Source: Thiogranum sp963752745
GTDB taxonomy: Bacteria > Pseudomonadota > Gammaproteobacteria > DSM-19610
Direction: 5' to 3'
Length of the DNA stretch: 64,000 nt
NCBI GenBank assembly: GCA_963752745.1
Contig: CAVWAK010000030.1
Span: 12,475 to 76,474, forward strand
Part shown: positions 1-7,947 of the stretch, in pieces
Layout of the letters: each line of letters starts with the position of its first letter
How positions within the stretch are numbered: the stretch's first letter is position 1
Program-made: the position numbers and the translations under genes
Notes under the pieces: model-generated
Database searches by the model: none
Told to the model about the DNA's origin: nothing
Seen by the model: the letters and a program-made list of their open reading frames with translations, nothing else

Positions 1-1690
1 CAAGCAGGTTTTCGAGTACAATTTGCAGCAGCTTCCTGTCACCCTCGGCGGTAATGTTGTCTTTCACAACTATTTCTACCTGCCGTTCAGGTTGTTGTTC
101 TTTCAGGTTGTTAAATACTGTGTTCGCTAGCTCGCTCAGGTTAACCAGCTCGCACCGAATTTCAGCGCGGGTTATGGCGGATAGTTGAAGCATGTCATCG
201 ATAAGTTCTCCCATGCGCTGGGCGCTCTTTCTGATCCGGTGCAGATAATCTTTTCCTGACTCGTTTAATTGATCTTCGCAGTCTTCAAGTAACGCCATAC
301 TGAATCCATCGATACTGCGTAATGGTGTGCGCAAGTCGTGGGACACAGAGTAATTGTATGCATTGAGTTCGTTATTTCTGTATTCGAGTTCGGCGGTCCT
401 GGCCGTGACCTGATTTTCCAGCTCTTTGTTGATCTCCAGCAATTCTCTATCGCGGGCATGAATCATTTTTTTCATGGTGTTGTAGGAATCTATCAGGGAG
501 TAAACTTCCTTGCTGTTAATTGCACTGCCTTTCGCTCTTATCGTTAGAGGTTGAGTGTTTTTTGCATGACTGTCGCGCTGCAAATCGTCAGATAATTGCG
601 AAATAGGTCGTAACAGGGTTTTTGAAATTATATTGTATGCCAGGCCAACGAAAAGTAATGAAATAATCGAGAGTAACCAGATTTCGACGGTAATCGTTCT
701 TGCGGCACTTTCTATTTTGCCGATGTTTTCTGTTGACCACATTTTCACGATGCGTTCCAGCTCGGTTATATTTTCCGCAACCTGTTTTTGTACTGGCTGG
801 ATTTCGGTTTTTATATAATTTACGTCAGCTCGTAGCGCCTTGGCATCAGTTAACTTCCCAAAGCTGTTGTAATCAGCCATCCATTTGCTGGCGCGATAAC
901 GCATTGTCTTGATCGCTTCTTCGGTATCAAAGCCAAATGGATCCTGTTGCTGCAAGTTTTCGATCGCGTCAATTTGTTCCAGAATCACTTCATGACGTAG
1001 TTCGAGATTACGTTTCTGGGTGAGATTTGCGGTCTGGTTTAACGCGACAATGCGAATAATAATGGCCCGAAAATCCAGAATTTGACGGCGCCATAAATCT
1101 TTTAACCCGGTAACTCTACGATACATTTCTATAATCTGTGGACTGCTTTCTTCGTTGGCAATCTCGTTGAGTGCTGTTGTGATGGCTGTTGAAAACTCCT
1201 GGTTCGACTTTAACAGGGTATCGCTAAGGTAGGGCAGTATCGGGAATACCCAGTTTGGATCACTGGATAAATCGATCAGTTCCAGGATTCTGTTTTTAAG
1301 AGCTGACAGGTTGCCGTTTAGTTCTGCGATAGTGGTTTTGAGAGAAGCCGAACCGGTTGTTTCCAAAGTGTCGAGTTTATGCAGCTCTTGAATGGCAAGA
1401 TCCATATCTTGCAGCATCGCTTTATGATCATCGCTGGCGTAGGGAGTAAAGATGGTATTAAGCCGGGTTTCTACTCGCCAGACATGATTGCCAAGCTTCT
1501 CGATGATATCGGTGGCAATATTCTGTTGCAGCAAAGACGCTGCATTTTTACTATTGAGATTGCCAATATATAAACTGGCTGCTATTGATCCGGCCACGAG
1601 AAAAATAGAAATCAGCGAGGCAAGCAGAAGAGTCGTGGTATGAAGACTCCTGCCTTTGCCGGGTTGCATCGAAGCGAATTTCATGCGCAT
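1..1690 (-). CDS. Sensor histidine kinase, 3' end cut by window edge
   Basis: The reading frame is open from ATG at 1690 to the window edge, about 563 residues without a stop. A membrane segment lies near residues 13-33, followed by about 290 mostly helical extracytoplasmic residues. A second membrane segment lies near 332-352, then a HAMP-like linker and a coiled coil. The H-box is VSHDLRTPLRSIDGFS with the phospho-accepting His at about residue 451. The frame runs out just as the N-box of the ATPase domain begins (ENLL). The layout (long sensor, HAMP, HisKA with the HDLRTPL signature) is that of phytochrome-like or NarX-like hybrid-free kinases that signal through a response regulator. No regulator is visible on the retained side. 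The ligand is unknown. ATG 1684 in the same frame is an alternative start. Confidence 0.9.
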   Translation of the reverse strand, partial: MRMKFASMQPGKGRSLHTTTLLLASLISIFLVAGSIAASLYIGNLNSKNAASLLQQNIATDIIEKLGNHVWRVETRLNTIFTPYASDDHKAMLQDMDLAIQELHKLDTLETTGSASLKTTIAELNGNLSALKNRILELIDLSSDPNWVFPILPYLSDTLLKSNQEFSTAITTALNEIANEESSPQIIEMYRRVTGLKDLWRRQILDFRAIIIRIVALNQTANLTQKRNLELRHEVILEQIDAIENLQQQDPFGFDTEEAIKTMRYRASKWMADYNSFGKLTDAKALRADVNYIKTEIQPVQKQVAENITELERIVKMWSTENIGKIESAARTITVEIWLLSIISLLFVGLAYNIISKTLLRPISQLSDDLQRDSHAKNTQPLTIRAKGSAINSKEVYSLIDSYNTMKKMIHARDRELLEINKELENQVTARTAELEYRNNELNAYNYSVSHDLRTPLRSIDGFSMALLEDCEDQLNESGKDYLHRIRKSAQRMGELIDDMLQLSAITRAEIRCELVNLSELANTVFNNLKEQQPERQVEIVVKDNITAEGDRKLLQIVLENLL

Positions 1691-1907
1691 GACAAGTGGC
1701 AGAATGAACGTTGTTCACCAATCCGTCAACGGATAATCCACGTGTTTTGAAGGTTTGCGGTCCTTCTCAGCGTACAAGAAACTTGCCCCATTCATCAGGC
1801 AACTCCAGACCAGGCTCACTCGCCCCTGTCACCTGAACAACGGCAGGGTGGTATCTGGAAGAAAGGATCAACAGGTAAGCAGATTCGATACGCTTTATAC
1901 TGTTTCC

Positions 1908-2636
1908 GTGAATGATAAGGAAACAAGGCCTGCACCCATCCCGGAGCGTCCACCCGGGACCACCTGGCGCCAGCTGTTGAGGACGACCGAAGGGCGTATC
2001 TTGTTGCTGGGTATCACTGTCATGCTTGCCGGCCCTGTCGTCATGGGGCTGGTGGCCTTTGGCTCGCCGGAAACCTTGCACATGGTCGGCGTCATGAGCT
2101 TTACCAACATTGTCTTTGGCCGGGCCGTGTCCATGTCCATCGGTTATGCCGGTGGTTACGGTCACGCGCTCGTGGTGCCGGTGAACATGTGGGTGGAGAG
2201 CGTGCTGGTATTGTTGTTTTATCCGCTGTTCGTTTTCAGCATACGCAGTCTGGTCGTGTTTCCCGGCCTGAAGCGCTTTCTTGAACGCACGCATGAAGCC
2301 GCCGATCGCCATCATGACAAGGTAAGCCGTTACGGCATCGCCGGGCTGTTTATTTTCGTCTGGTTTCCTTTCTGGATGACCGGGCCGGTGGTGGGCGCGG
2401 CGATCGGTTATCTGCTTGGTTTTTCCGCCTGGCTGACGGTGTCGATTGTGCTCGCCGGCACTTACATCGCTATGTCAGCCTGGGGCTGGCTGTTGTTCGA
2501 TCTTCATACCCGCGCTGCTATCTTCGGTCCCTGGGCCCCGGCACTGATTGTTGGCATTTTTATCCTGATTGTCCTTGCCAGTTACTGGCTAAGGAGGGGC
2601 AGGAAGGCAAGAGGGGACGGAGGGGTTAAAAAATAA
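1908..2636 (+). CDS. Small multidrug export (PF06695/COG2426) family membrane protein
   Basis: The protein is hydrophobic, about 242 residues, with 5-6 predicted membrane spans. Features are a SMSIGYAGGYGH segment near the middle and a conserved WFPFWMTGPVVGAAIGYLLG stretch, both resembling the COG2426 putative small multidrug export family. No transport substrate is established for the family. I chose the GTG at 1908 because the upstream in-frame extension back to a TTG at 1755 is polar, unlike the family, and has no ribosome-binding site. The start is still uncertain, since no strong Shine-Dalgarno sequence precedes 1908 either. The gene ends in a terminator shared with the convergent lipoprotein gene. 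Confidence 0.7.
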   Translation: MNDKETRPAPIPERPPGTTWRQLLRTTEGRILLLGITVMLAGPVVMGLVAFGSPETLHMVGVMSFTNIVFGRAVSMSIGYAGGYGHALVVPVNMWVESVLVLLFYPLFVFSIRSLVVFPGLKRFLERTHEAADRHHDKVSRYGIAGLFIFVWFPFWMTGPVVGAAIGYLLGFSAWLTVSIVLAGTYIAMSAWGWLLFDLHTRAAIFGPWAPALIVGIFILIVLASYWLRRGRKARGDGGVKK

Positions 2637-2655
2637 TCCCTCCATCCTCTTTTTC
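2609..2655 (+). terminator. Rho-independent terminator of the exporter-like gene
   Basis: Two stacked stems are visible: AAGAGG (2609-2614) pairs with CCTCTT (2646-2651), and GGAGGG (2619-2624) pairs with CCCTCC (2638-2643). They are followed by a run of T to about 2654. The stop codon of the upstream gene lies in the loop, and A residues in the loop and the convergent gene at 2739 fit a termination role. Confidence 0.75.
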
Positions 2656-2738
2656 ACGTAACTCGAAAGCGAGACGCTGCTGATTCCGTCAACTTCCCGG
2701 GTAAACCAGTCCCCGGAAAGCTTTGACGACAGGTGTTG

Positions 2739-2924
2739 TTACTCTTCCTTCATTTTTTCCTCGATGGCTTCCTTTGCATCCCCGGCCTGTTCTGCAACAT
2801 CGGCAGCTGTTTCGTCAATCGCTTTGCCTGCTTTTTCAGCGGGCCCTTCCTTTTCACAGGCTGATAATCCAGTAGCCAGCAGGCCTGACAGTATCGCGCT
2901 TAATATTCCATGGTGCAGTTTCAT
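2739..2924 (-). CDS. Small lysine/glutamate-rich lipoprotein
   Basis: The protein has 61 residues. Its N-terminus is a lipoprotein signal with lipobox LSAC (Cys at residue 23), so it should be lipidated. The mature part is short, highly charged, and rich in Ala, Glu and Lys (EKAGKAIDETAADVAEQ). It is predicted to be a single amphipathic helix. Small lipoproteins of this composition are common in gammaproteobacteria and have no assigned function. An AGGAGAT ribosome-binding site precedes the ATG, supporting the start. Confidence 0.85.
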   Translation of the reverse strand: MKLHHGILSAILSGLLATGLSACEKEGPAEKAGKAIDETAADVAEQAGDAKEAIEEKMKEE

Positions 2925-3009
2925 TGCTTATCTCCTCAGAATTCCTTTTACGAGGCTGTATGGTAGCGGGTTCTTGTCGTACTTACCCCTGTTGTCAGAT
3001 GGCGACGCG

Positions 3010-3100
3010 TAGCAGCGGTCTCCTGACCACGATTCGGTGTCACGAACGATCGCGCCGGAGGGTGGCGCTTGTGCCCGACGGTTTAACGGGTGCTCCTGCG
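3010..3100 (+). repeat. Dispersed palindromic repeat, copy 1 (long form)
   Basis: About 90 bases closely match the reverse complement of 16412-16503, including a shared block from CGCGCCGGAGGG to GGGTGCTCCTGC. The right end carries GCTCCTGC. The left end is degenerate. The copy occupies most of the 258-base gap between the lipoprotein and the epimerase-like gene. It resembles REP elements with a GGAGCG core, but no transposase of the REP-associated type is present in the window. Confidence 0.75.
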
Positions 3101-3182
3101 GTGGTTTGAGTTAGCGATGTGGGCCAGGTTTGAACGAATGTCGTAATGTATGATCAACAGGGTCGGGTTGGGAATTTATAAG

Positions 3183-4031
3183 ATGGCGAATATTCTAATT
3201 GCGGGTTGTGGCGATATCGGTAGTCGTTTGGGTGTGAACCTCGCGGCTGACGACCATAAAGTCTGGGGCCTGAAACGTAATACCGCTACCCTGGCGCCGC
3301 AGATACTGCCGCTGCCCGGCGATCTGCAACGTCCGGACAACCTGAACCTGCCGCAGGAACAGCTCGATTATGTATTTTACTCCGCGGCGGCTGACGCATA
3401 CAGCGAGGCGCACTACCGGGCCGCCTACGTCGATGGCGTCGCCAATCTGCTCACGGCGCTTGCCGCCGCCGGGCAACAACCGCGGCGCATACTGCTGGTC
3501 TCAAGTACCTCGGTCTACCCCCAGCAGCAGGGCGAGTGGGTGGACGAGGATTCGCCCGCCGCACCGACGGGATTTTCCGGCCGCTTTATCCGTGAAGGCG
3601 AGGAGTTGCTATGGAACGGGCCTTATCCCGCCACGGTGCTCCGGTTCGGTGGCATCTATGGCCCCGGGCGTACACGCCTGATCGACAGTGTGCGCGACGG
3701 GACCGCCCGTTGCGTGCAGGGTGTTTACAGCAACCGCATCCATAGCCAGGATTGTGCCCGTGCGCTGCAGCATCTGATGGCGCTGGATGAACCTGAACTC
3801 TTGTATCTCGGGGTGGACGACGACCCGGCGCTGTCGTGCGACGTGATGCGCTGGTTGGCGGAGCGTCTGGACGTGGTCGAGCCGCAGGTAGTCGCGCACC
3901 GCGACGACGCGCAAAAGCGGCAACCCGGCAATAAACGCTGCCGCAATACCCGTCTGCGCGCGAGCGGGTTCGAGTTCCTGTATCCGGGCTATCAGCAAGG
4001 CTACGCAGCGATACTCGAGGAATCGAATTGA
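3183..4031 (+). CDS. NAD(P)-binding SDR/epimerase-like protein (YeeZ type)
   Basis: The protein has 282 residues. The N-terminal Rossmann motif is GCGDIGSRLG (GxxGxxG type, about residues 8-17). It is followed by a nucleotide-sugar epimerase-like core with SSTSVYP and FGGIYGPGR. Extended SDR proteins of the YeeZ group have this length and layout, and their substrate is not known. I chose ATG 3183 (MANILIAG) over an upstream ATG at 3150 because the Rossmann strand should start at the N-terminus. Whether the usual YxxxK catalytic pair is complete is unclear by eye: the YPQQQGEW region replaces the usual layout. Confidence 0.85.
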   Translation: MANILIAGCGDIGSRLGVNLAADDHKVWGLKRNTATLAPQILPLPGDLQRPDNLNLPQEQLDYVFYSAAADAYSEAHYRAAYVDGVANLLTALAAAGQQPRRILLVSSTSVYPQQQGEWVDEDSPAAPTGFSGRFIREGEELLWNGPYPATVLRFGGIYGPGRTRLIDSVRDGTARCVQGVYSNRIHSQDCARALQHLMALDEPELLYLGVDDDPALSCDVMRWLAERLDVVEPQVVAHRDDAQKRQPGNKRCRNTRLRASGFEFLYPGYQQGYAAILEESN

Positions 4032-4270
4032 ATCAGCAAGGCAATGACCATGCTTGTGGCTGTCTGTTGGCCTCAAGGCTGGCTTTGGCCGATGGGCAGC
4101 AAATTAGTCAACCGAGCCAGTAGAATTTGGCGAGATCTCGCAATAATCAGGGCAAAGTGGCGGGACGAATAGCGACTTGAAGAGGGTAAATTCAAGGTGG
4201 AGGGTGTTTATCTTTCCTGTACGGGTAAATACTGTATCTATTTGATATGTATAATAATTATATATCCCTT

Positions 4271-4346
4271 AAGTCGTTTTTATGACTTCTTCCGGTGTAA
4301 ACCGGACGGTTTAACCCGTTTTTCGGGCTCTAAACGCCCGGAAGTC
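4271..4346 (+). promoter_or_regulatory. Candidate structured 5' leader (three-way junction)
   Basis: This lies in the 412-base gap 4032-4443, which otherwise shows no gene. GACTTC (4284-4289) pairs with GAAGTC (4341-4346) to close a junction. Inside, TCCGGT/ACCGGA (4291-4296 with 4301-4306) forms one hairpin on a GTAA loop. GTTTA..CCCG with CGGG..TAAAC (4309-4335) forms the other. An alternative hairpin is possible, in which AAGTC (4271-4275) pairs with GACTT (4284-4288) and competes with the closing stem. A TATAAT box at 4250-4255 could be the -10 element, but its -35 is weak. No known riboswitch consensus was recognised. Confidence 0.4.
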
Positions 4347-4443
4347 TACTAGCCTCTATTAACTTCGTCAGGTTTCGTCCGATAAGTTAGGAATCATGTA
4401 TCTATCTAATTATTAAATATTATTTTGCTGGCAGGATGACATT

Positions 4444-5463
4444 ATGAATACCTGTAATGCTGGTAGAGGTTTACTAACAGCTGTAATGATTTTGTTCATG
4501 TCGGCTTCTCTGTTCGTCATGTCTGGCTGTGAAAATAAAAAAGTAACGGAAACCAAAACCATCGGGGTTGTTTTGTTCGGTGATTCTCGTCAGCCCCAGG
4601 TCGACGGATTCAGGAATGGCTTGTCCCGACTGGGATACAAACCTGATGAATCGATTAAGTATGTAATGCGAAATGCAAACAACAAGCGCCCGGAACTGAA
4701 GGTGCTGGTTCAGGAATTGATTGATCAGGACGTGGACCTGCTTGTTGCGGCCGGTGGTCTTGAAGCGGACACAATGAAGAAAGTGCTTGGCGATAAAAAA
4801 ATCCCGGTAATTGTGCTTTATGTGAATGCGATTACGGAAAGAGGTTTGGTGAAAAGCCGTCGCGAACCAGGTTGGGAGGTAACCGGTATTGATAACCTCA
4901 ACGCGGAGTTATCAGGTAAGCGGGTTGAGCTGATGCTGGATCTCTTGCCGGATATGAAAAAAATCCTGATTCTTTATTACGAGAAAATTCCACCTTCACG
5001 TATTGGCGTGGCCAAAGCCAGAGAAATTGCGGAGCAAAGTAATATTACAATTGATGCTCGAGCAGTATCCAGTCGAGATGAAATAAAGCAAATAATGGAA
5101 AGCCTTGAGCCAGGTGAAGTCGATGCCATGCTCACAGTGCCGACGGCGCCAATCGATAACGCACTGAAAGAAGTTATTTTGCCAAATGTTAATCGCTTGA
5201 AGCTTCCATTAATGACCCACTCAAGGCCGTTGGCGGAAAAAGGAGCGTTAGCCAGCTATGGCGCCCACTTCTACGATATGGGCGCTCAGGCAGCCCGACT
5301 GGCTGACAAGATTATCAAAGGCGTTGACGCAAGCGGGATTCCGTTTGAAACACCCAAGAAAGTTATTTATACAATGAACGAAGAAGTTAAGGATGAATTG
5401 GGTATCGAAATATCAGACGTCGTACGCATTCAGGTTGATGAATACATTAAAACTGATAAATGA
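4444..5463 (+). CDS. ABC-type substrate-binding lipoprotein (PF04392-like)
   Basis: The protein has 339 residues. The N-terminal signal ends in lipobox VMSGC (Cys at about residue 29). The mature part looks like the two-lobed ABC_sub_bind family, opening with TKTIGVVLFGDSRQPQVDGF and including DVDLLVAAGGLEADT. Family members bind small periplasmic ligands, and some bind tryptophan or tyrosine. No permease or ATPase gene is nearby. Instead the stop overlaps the start of a GGDEF-EAL gene (ATGA overlap), so the protein probably serves as a ligand sensor for that enzyme rather than for uptake. The same domain is fused to a GGDEF-EAL protein at 49168-52542. Confidence 0.85.
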   Translation: MNTCNAGRGLLTAVMILFMSASLFVMSGCENKKVTETKTIGVVLFGDSRQPQVDGFRNGLSRLGYKPDESIKYVMRNANNKRPELKVLVQELIDQDVDLLVAAGGLEADTMKKVLGDKKIPVIVLYVNAITERGLVKSRREPGWEVTGIDNLNAELSGKRVELMLDLLPDMKKILILYYEKIPPSRIGVAKAREIAEQSNITIDARAVSSRDEIKQIMESLEPGEVDAMLTVPTAPIDNALKEVILPNVNRLKLPLMTHSRPLAEKGALASYGAHFYDMGAQAARLADKIIKGVDASGIPFETPKKVIYTMNEEVKDELGIEISDVVRIQVDEYIKTDK

Positions 5464-7925
5464 CCATATTCGCTGTTAAAAGTCCAAGACGTATCGCCAA
5501 CAAGATTATCTTGTTGGTTTTGGCGTTGGTGCTTTTCTCAATTGCGTTGTGGGGCTCTCTTATCTATATCGGGTCCAGAGATGAGCTGATCAAGACAAAA
5601 ACTGATCAGTTGAATGAAATAGCCTTTAATACATCAAATGAAATAGGAAAGTTTTTTATTCCAGTATTCGTAGAAGCAGACGTGATATCTTCGGTGATAG
5701 CTTCAAACCCGAACAGCCGAAGTAGTCTTGCCCCTGCATTATTAAATTCGTTCATCAGTCATCGTTCAGAGATTGAAGAAGTCAGTATCGTCGATTACCA
5801 GGGGCGGGAAGAAAAGCGGGTTTCCCGTATGATCGGGGTCGGCACGAACGAAGTACGAAGATTTACCAATGATGCTGTGATAGAAAATGCCCTTTTGGGC
5901 GAACGAAGTATCAGTCGCGTCATGTTTTCAGAATATCTTGAGCCGATGGTAAGTTTCGCTGCACCCATAAAGTCTGACAATGGACCAGGGAAGGTGATTC
6001 GGGTAGTTATTAACCTGAAATGGCTGTGGGACACTGTTCAATCGCTGCAGGTTGAACAAAGCGGCTATGTTTACATTGTAGATGAATCATTGAAACTGGT
6101 GGCCCATCCGGATCCCAGTCTTGTACTGTCAGGCGCACATTTGCAGGGTTCAACCGTTTCTCAAATGCTTTCCAGTGAAGGCCGGCAGGCAGAGCTGGAG
6201 ATCTACAGGAATTTTGCCGGGAATACGGTCGCCGGGGTTGGCCACTTTGATCCGGTTCACCGGTGGTGGATTATTGTAGAACAACCGGTCGATGAAGCGC
6301 TGGCCCCGTTAGATCGTTTGATAAACCGTTTTGTTATGGCGTTTATTCTGGCGATAATCTTGACCGTGTTGATAGTGGTCTACTTTTCCAAGAAAATGAT
6401 GCGCCCGCTGGAAAGCCTGGAAAATGCCATTGACAGATTGACGAATGGTGAACGGAAAGTTCAGGTAAATGTGCCTACAGATACTGAACTGTCTTCGTTG
6501 TCAGAAGCATTTAATGAGATGGCTGTCAATCTTGACGAAAAGTCCGATGAGCTGGAATACCAGGCATACCATGACGAATTGACAGGTCTGCCGAACAGAA
6601 AACGACTGTTTAAGTATATTGAAAGTACGCTGAAGAAAAACAGGAAAATCACAAAACCGTTTTCATTGTTATTACTTGATCTCGACAGGTTCAAGGAAAT
6701 CAATGATTCACTGGGTCACAAGTGTGGTGATCTTCTGCTTAAGGAACTAAGCAAGAGATTGTTGAGTGTATTGTCTGAGGATGACCTGGTGGCCCGTTTG
6801 GGCGGAGATGAATTTGCCATCGTTCTTGAAAATGCAGATACAGCAGACAAGGCAGGGGTGGTCGCTGTAAGAGTCAGGGCTGTTATACAAGAGCACTTTG
6901 AACTGGAAGGTATGAGGCTGTTGATTGACGGCAGTGTTGGTATTGCGATGTATCCAACGCATGGTGACAGTAGCAACATTCTTATGCGACGGGCCGATGT
7001 TGCCATGTATTATGCAAAAAAATCAGGGTCTGGTTTCGCAGTGTACGATGAAAGCTATGACATCAACAGCGAGCAAAGACTGGCCTTGATTAGTGGGTTG
7101 CCCAGGGCTATAGAAGAAAATGAACTGGTTCTGCACTACCAGCCCAAGGTGCGGGTGAGTGACAGAAAGGTGACGGGTGTGGAGGCGCTGGTGCGTTGGG
7201 ATCATCCCGAACATGGTTTATTGCCGCCAGACCAGTTTATACCCATAGTAGAGCTCGGTGATTCCATTATTGCATTGACAAACTGGGTGGTTAACCAGGC
7301 ATTCAGTGACTGTCGGAAATGGCAGGAGCAGGGTATTGATATCGATATCGCTGTTAACGTTTCAACGCTGAATATACAGGATGAGGAGTTTGTTACGCAT
7401 CTTAGTGCAGCAATTCTGGAGCATCGCATCGATCCCGGAAAGATCGAGCTTGAAATCACTGAAAGCGTCATCATGGCAGATACAAGCAGAGCGCTAAAAA
7501 CGATTAATGCTCTTGATTCTATGGGCATCAGAATATCCATCGATGATTTTGGTACGGGATACTCTTCGCTGGCCTATCTGAAAAAGATACCGGTTAATGA
7601 GCTGAAGATTGACAAGTCATTTGTCATGGATATGGAGCAAGATGAAAATGATGCGGTTATTGTAAGATCAACAATCGATTTGGCGCACAATCTCGGTTTG
7701 AAAGTACTGGCCGAAGGTGTAGAGACTGAGGGCGCATTGAATCTTCTTGATGTGCTTGGATGTGATTCGGCTCAGGGGTTTCATATCAGCAGGCCTGTTC
7801 CTGAAAGTGCGTTACTTTCCTGGATGCAGGACTGGCAAGGAAAGAATGACTTGCATGTCAACATCCGCGATGAAAGTACGTCAGATCAATTGACTTTTGT
7901 GTCTAAGAGAAAATCAGGGCAGTAA
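5460..7925 (+). CDS. Membrane diguanylate cyclase/phosphodiesterase (Cache-HAMP-GGDEF-EAL)
   Basis: The protein has 821 residues. Membrane segments lie near 15-37 and 295-317 and enclose a Cache-like sensor domain. HAMP follows at about 318-370, GGDEF at about 378-535 and EAL at about 545-795. The cyclase motif is intact (ARLGGDEF). The inhibitory RxxD site five residues upstream is missing (SEDD). The EAL domain keeps EAL, ELEITES, DDFGTGYSSL and EGVET, so phosphodiesterase activity is plausible. The protein should make or degrade c-di-GMP in response to a periplasmic signal. It overlaps the preceding binding-protein gene by four bases, which implies one transcript and probably one sensing unit. 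Confidence 0.92.
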   Translation: MTIFAVKSPRRIANKIILLVLALVLFSIALWGSLIYIGSRDELIKTKTDQLNEIAFNTSNEIGKFFIPVFVEADVISSVIASNPNSRSSLAPALLNSFISHRSEIEEVSIVDYQGREEKRVSRMIGVGTNEVRRFTNDAVIENALLGERSISRVMFSEYLEPMVSFAAPIKSDNGPGKVIRVVINLKWLWDTVQSLQVEQSGYVYIVDESLKLVAHPDPSLVLSGAHLQGSTVSQMLSSEGRQAELEIYRNFAGNTVAGVGHFDPVHRWWIIVEQPVDEALAPLDRLINRFVMAFILAIILTVLIVVYFSKKMMRPLESLENAIDRLTNGERKVQVNVPTDTELSSLSEAFNEMAVNLDEKSDELEYQAYHDELTGLPNRKRLFKYIESTLKKNRKITKPFSLLLLDLDRFKEINDSLGHKCGDLLLKELSKRLLSVLSEDDLVARLGGDEFAIVLENADTADKAGVVAVRVRAVIQEHFELEGMRLLIDGSVGIAMYPTHGDSSNILMRRADVAMYYAKKSGSGFAVYDESYDINSEQRLALISGLPRAIEENELVLHYQPKVRVSDRKVTGVEALVRWDHPEHGLLPPDQFIPIVELGDSIIALTNWVVNQAFSDCRKWQEQGIDIDIAVNVSTLNIQDEEFVTHLSAAILEHRIDPGKIELEITESVIMADTSRALKTINALDSMGIRISIDDFGTGYSSLAYLKKIPVNELKIDKSFVMDMEQDENDAVIVRSTIDLAHNLGLKVLAEGVETEGALNLLDVLGCDSAQGFHISRPVPESALLSWMQDWQGKNDLHVNIRDESTSDQLTFVSKRKSGQ

Positions 7926-7947
7926 AGAGAATCTTGCGCTGTCCTGC

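Noticed and set aside
1767..2315. 182-residue minus-strand frame opposite the exporter-like gene
   Set aside because: His/Gln-rich composition without hydrophobic core or motif. The plus-strand gene explains the open frame.
4271..4346. GEMM (c-di-GMP-I) riboswitch
   Set aside because: The conserved aptamer core and GAAA-tetraloop receptor layout are not visible, so I kept it only as an unnamed structured leader.
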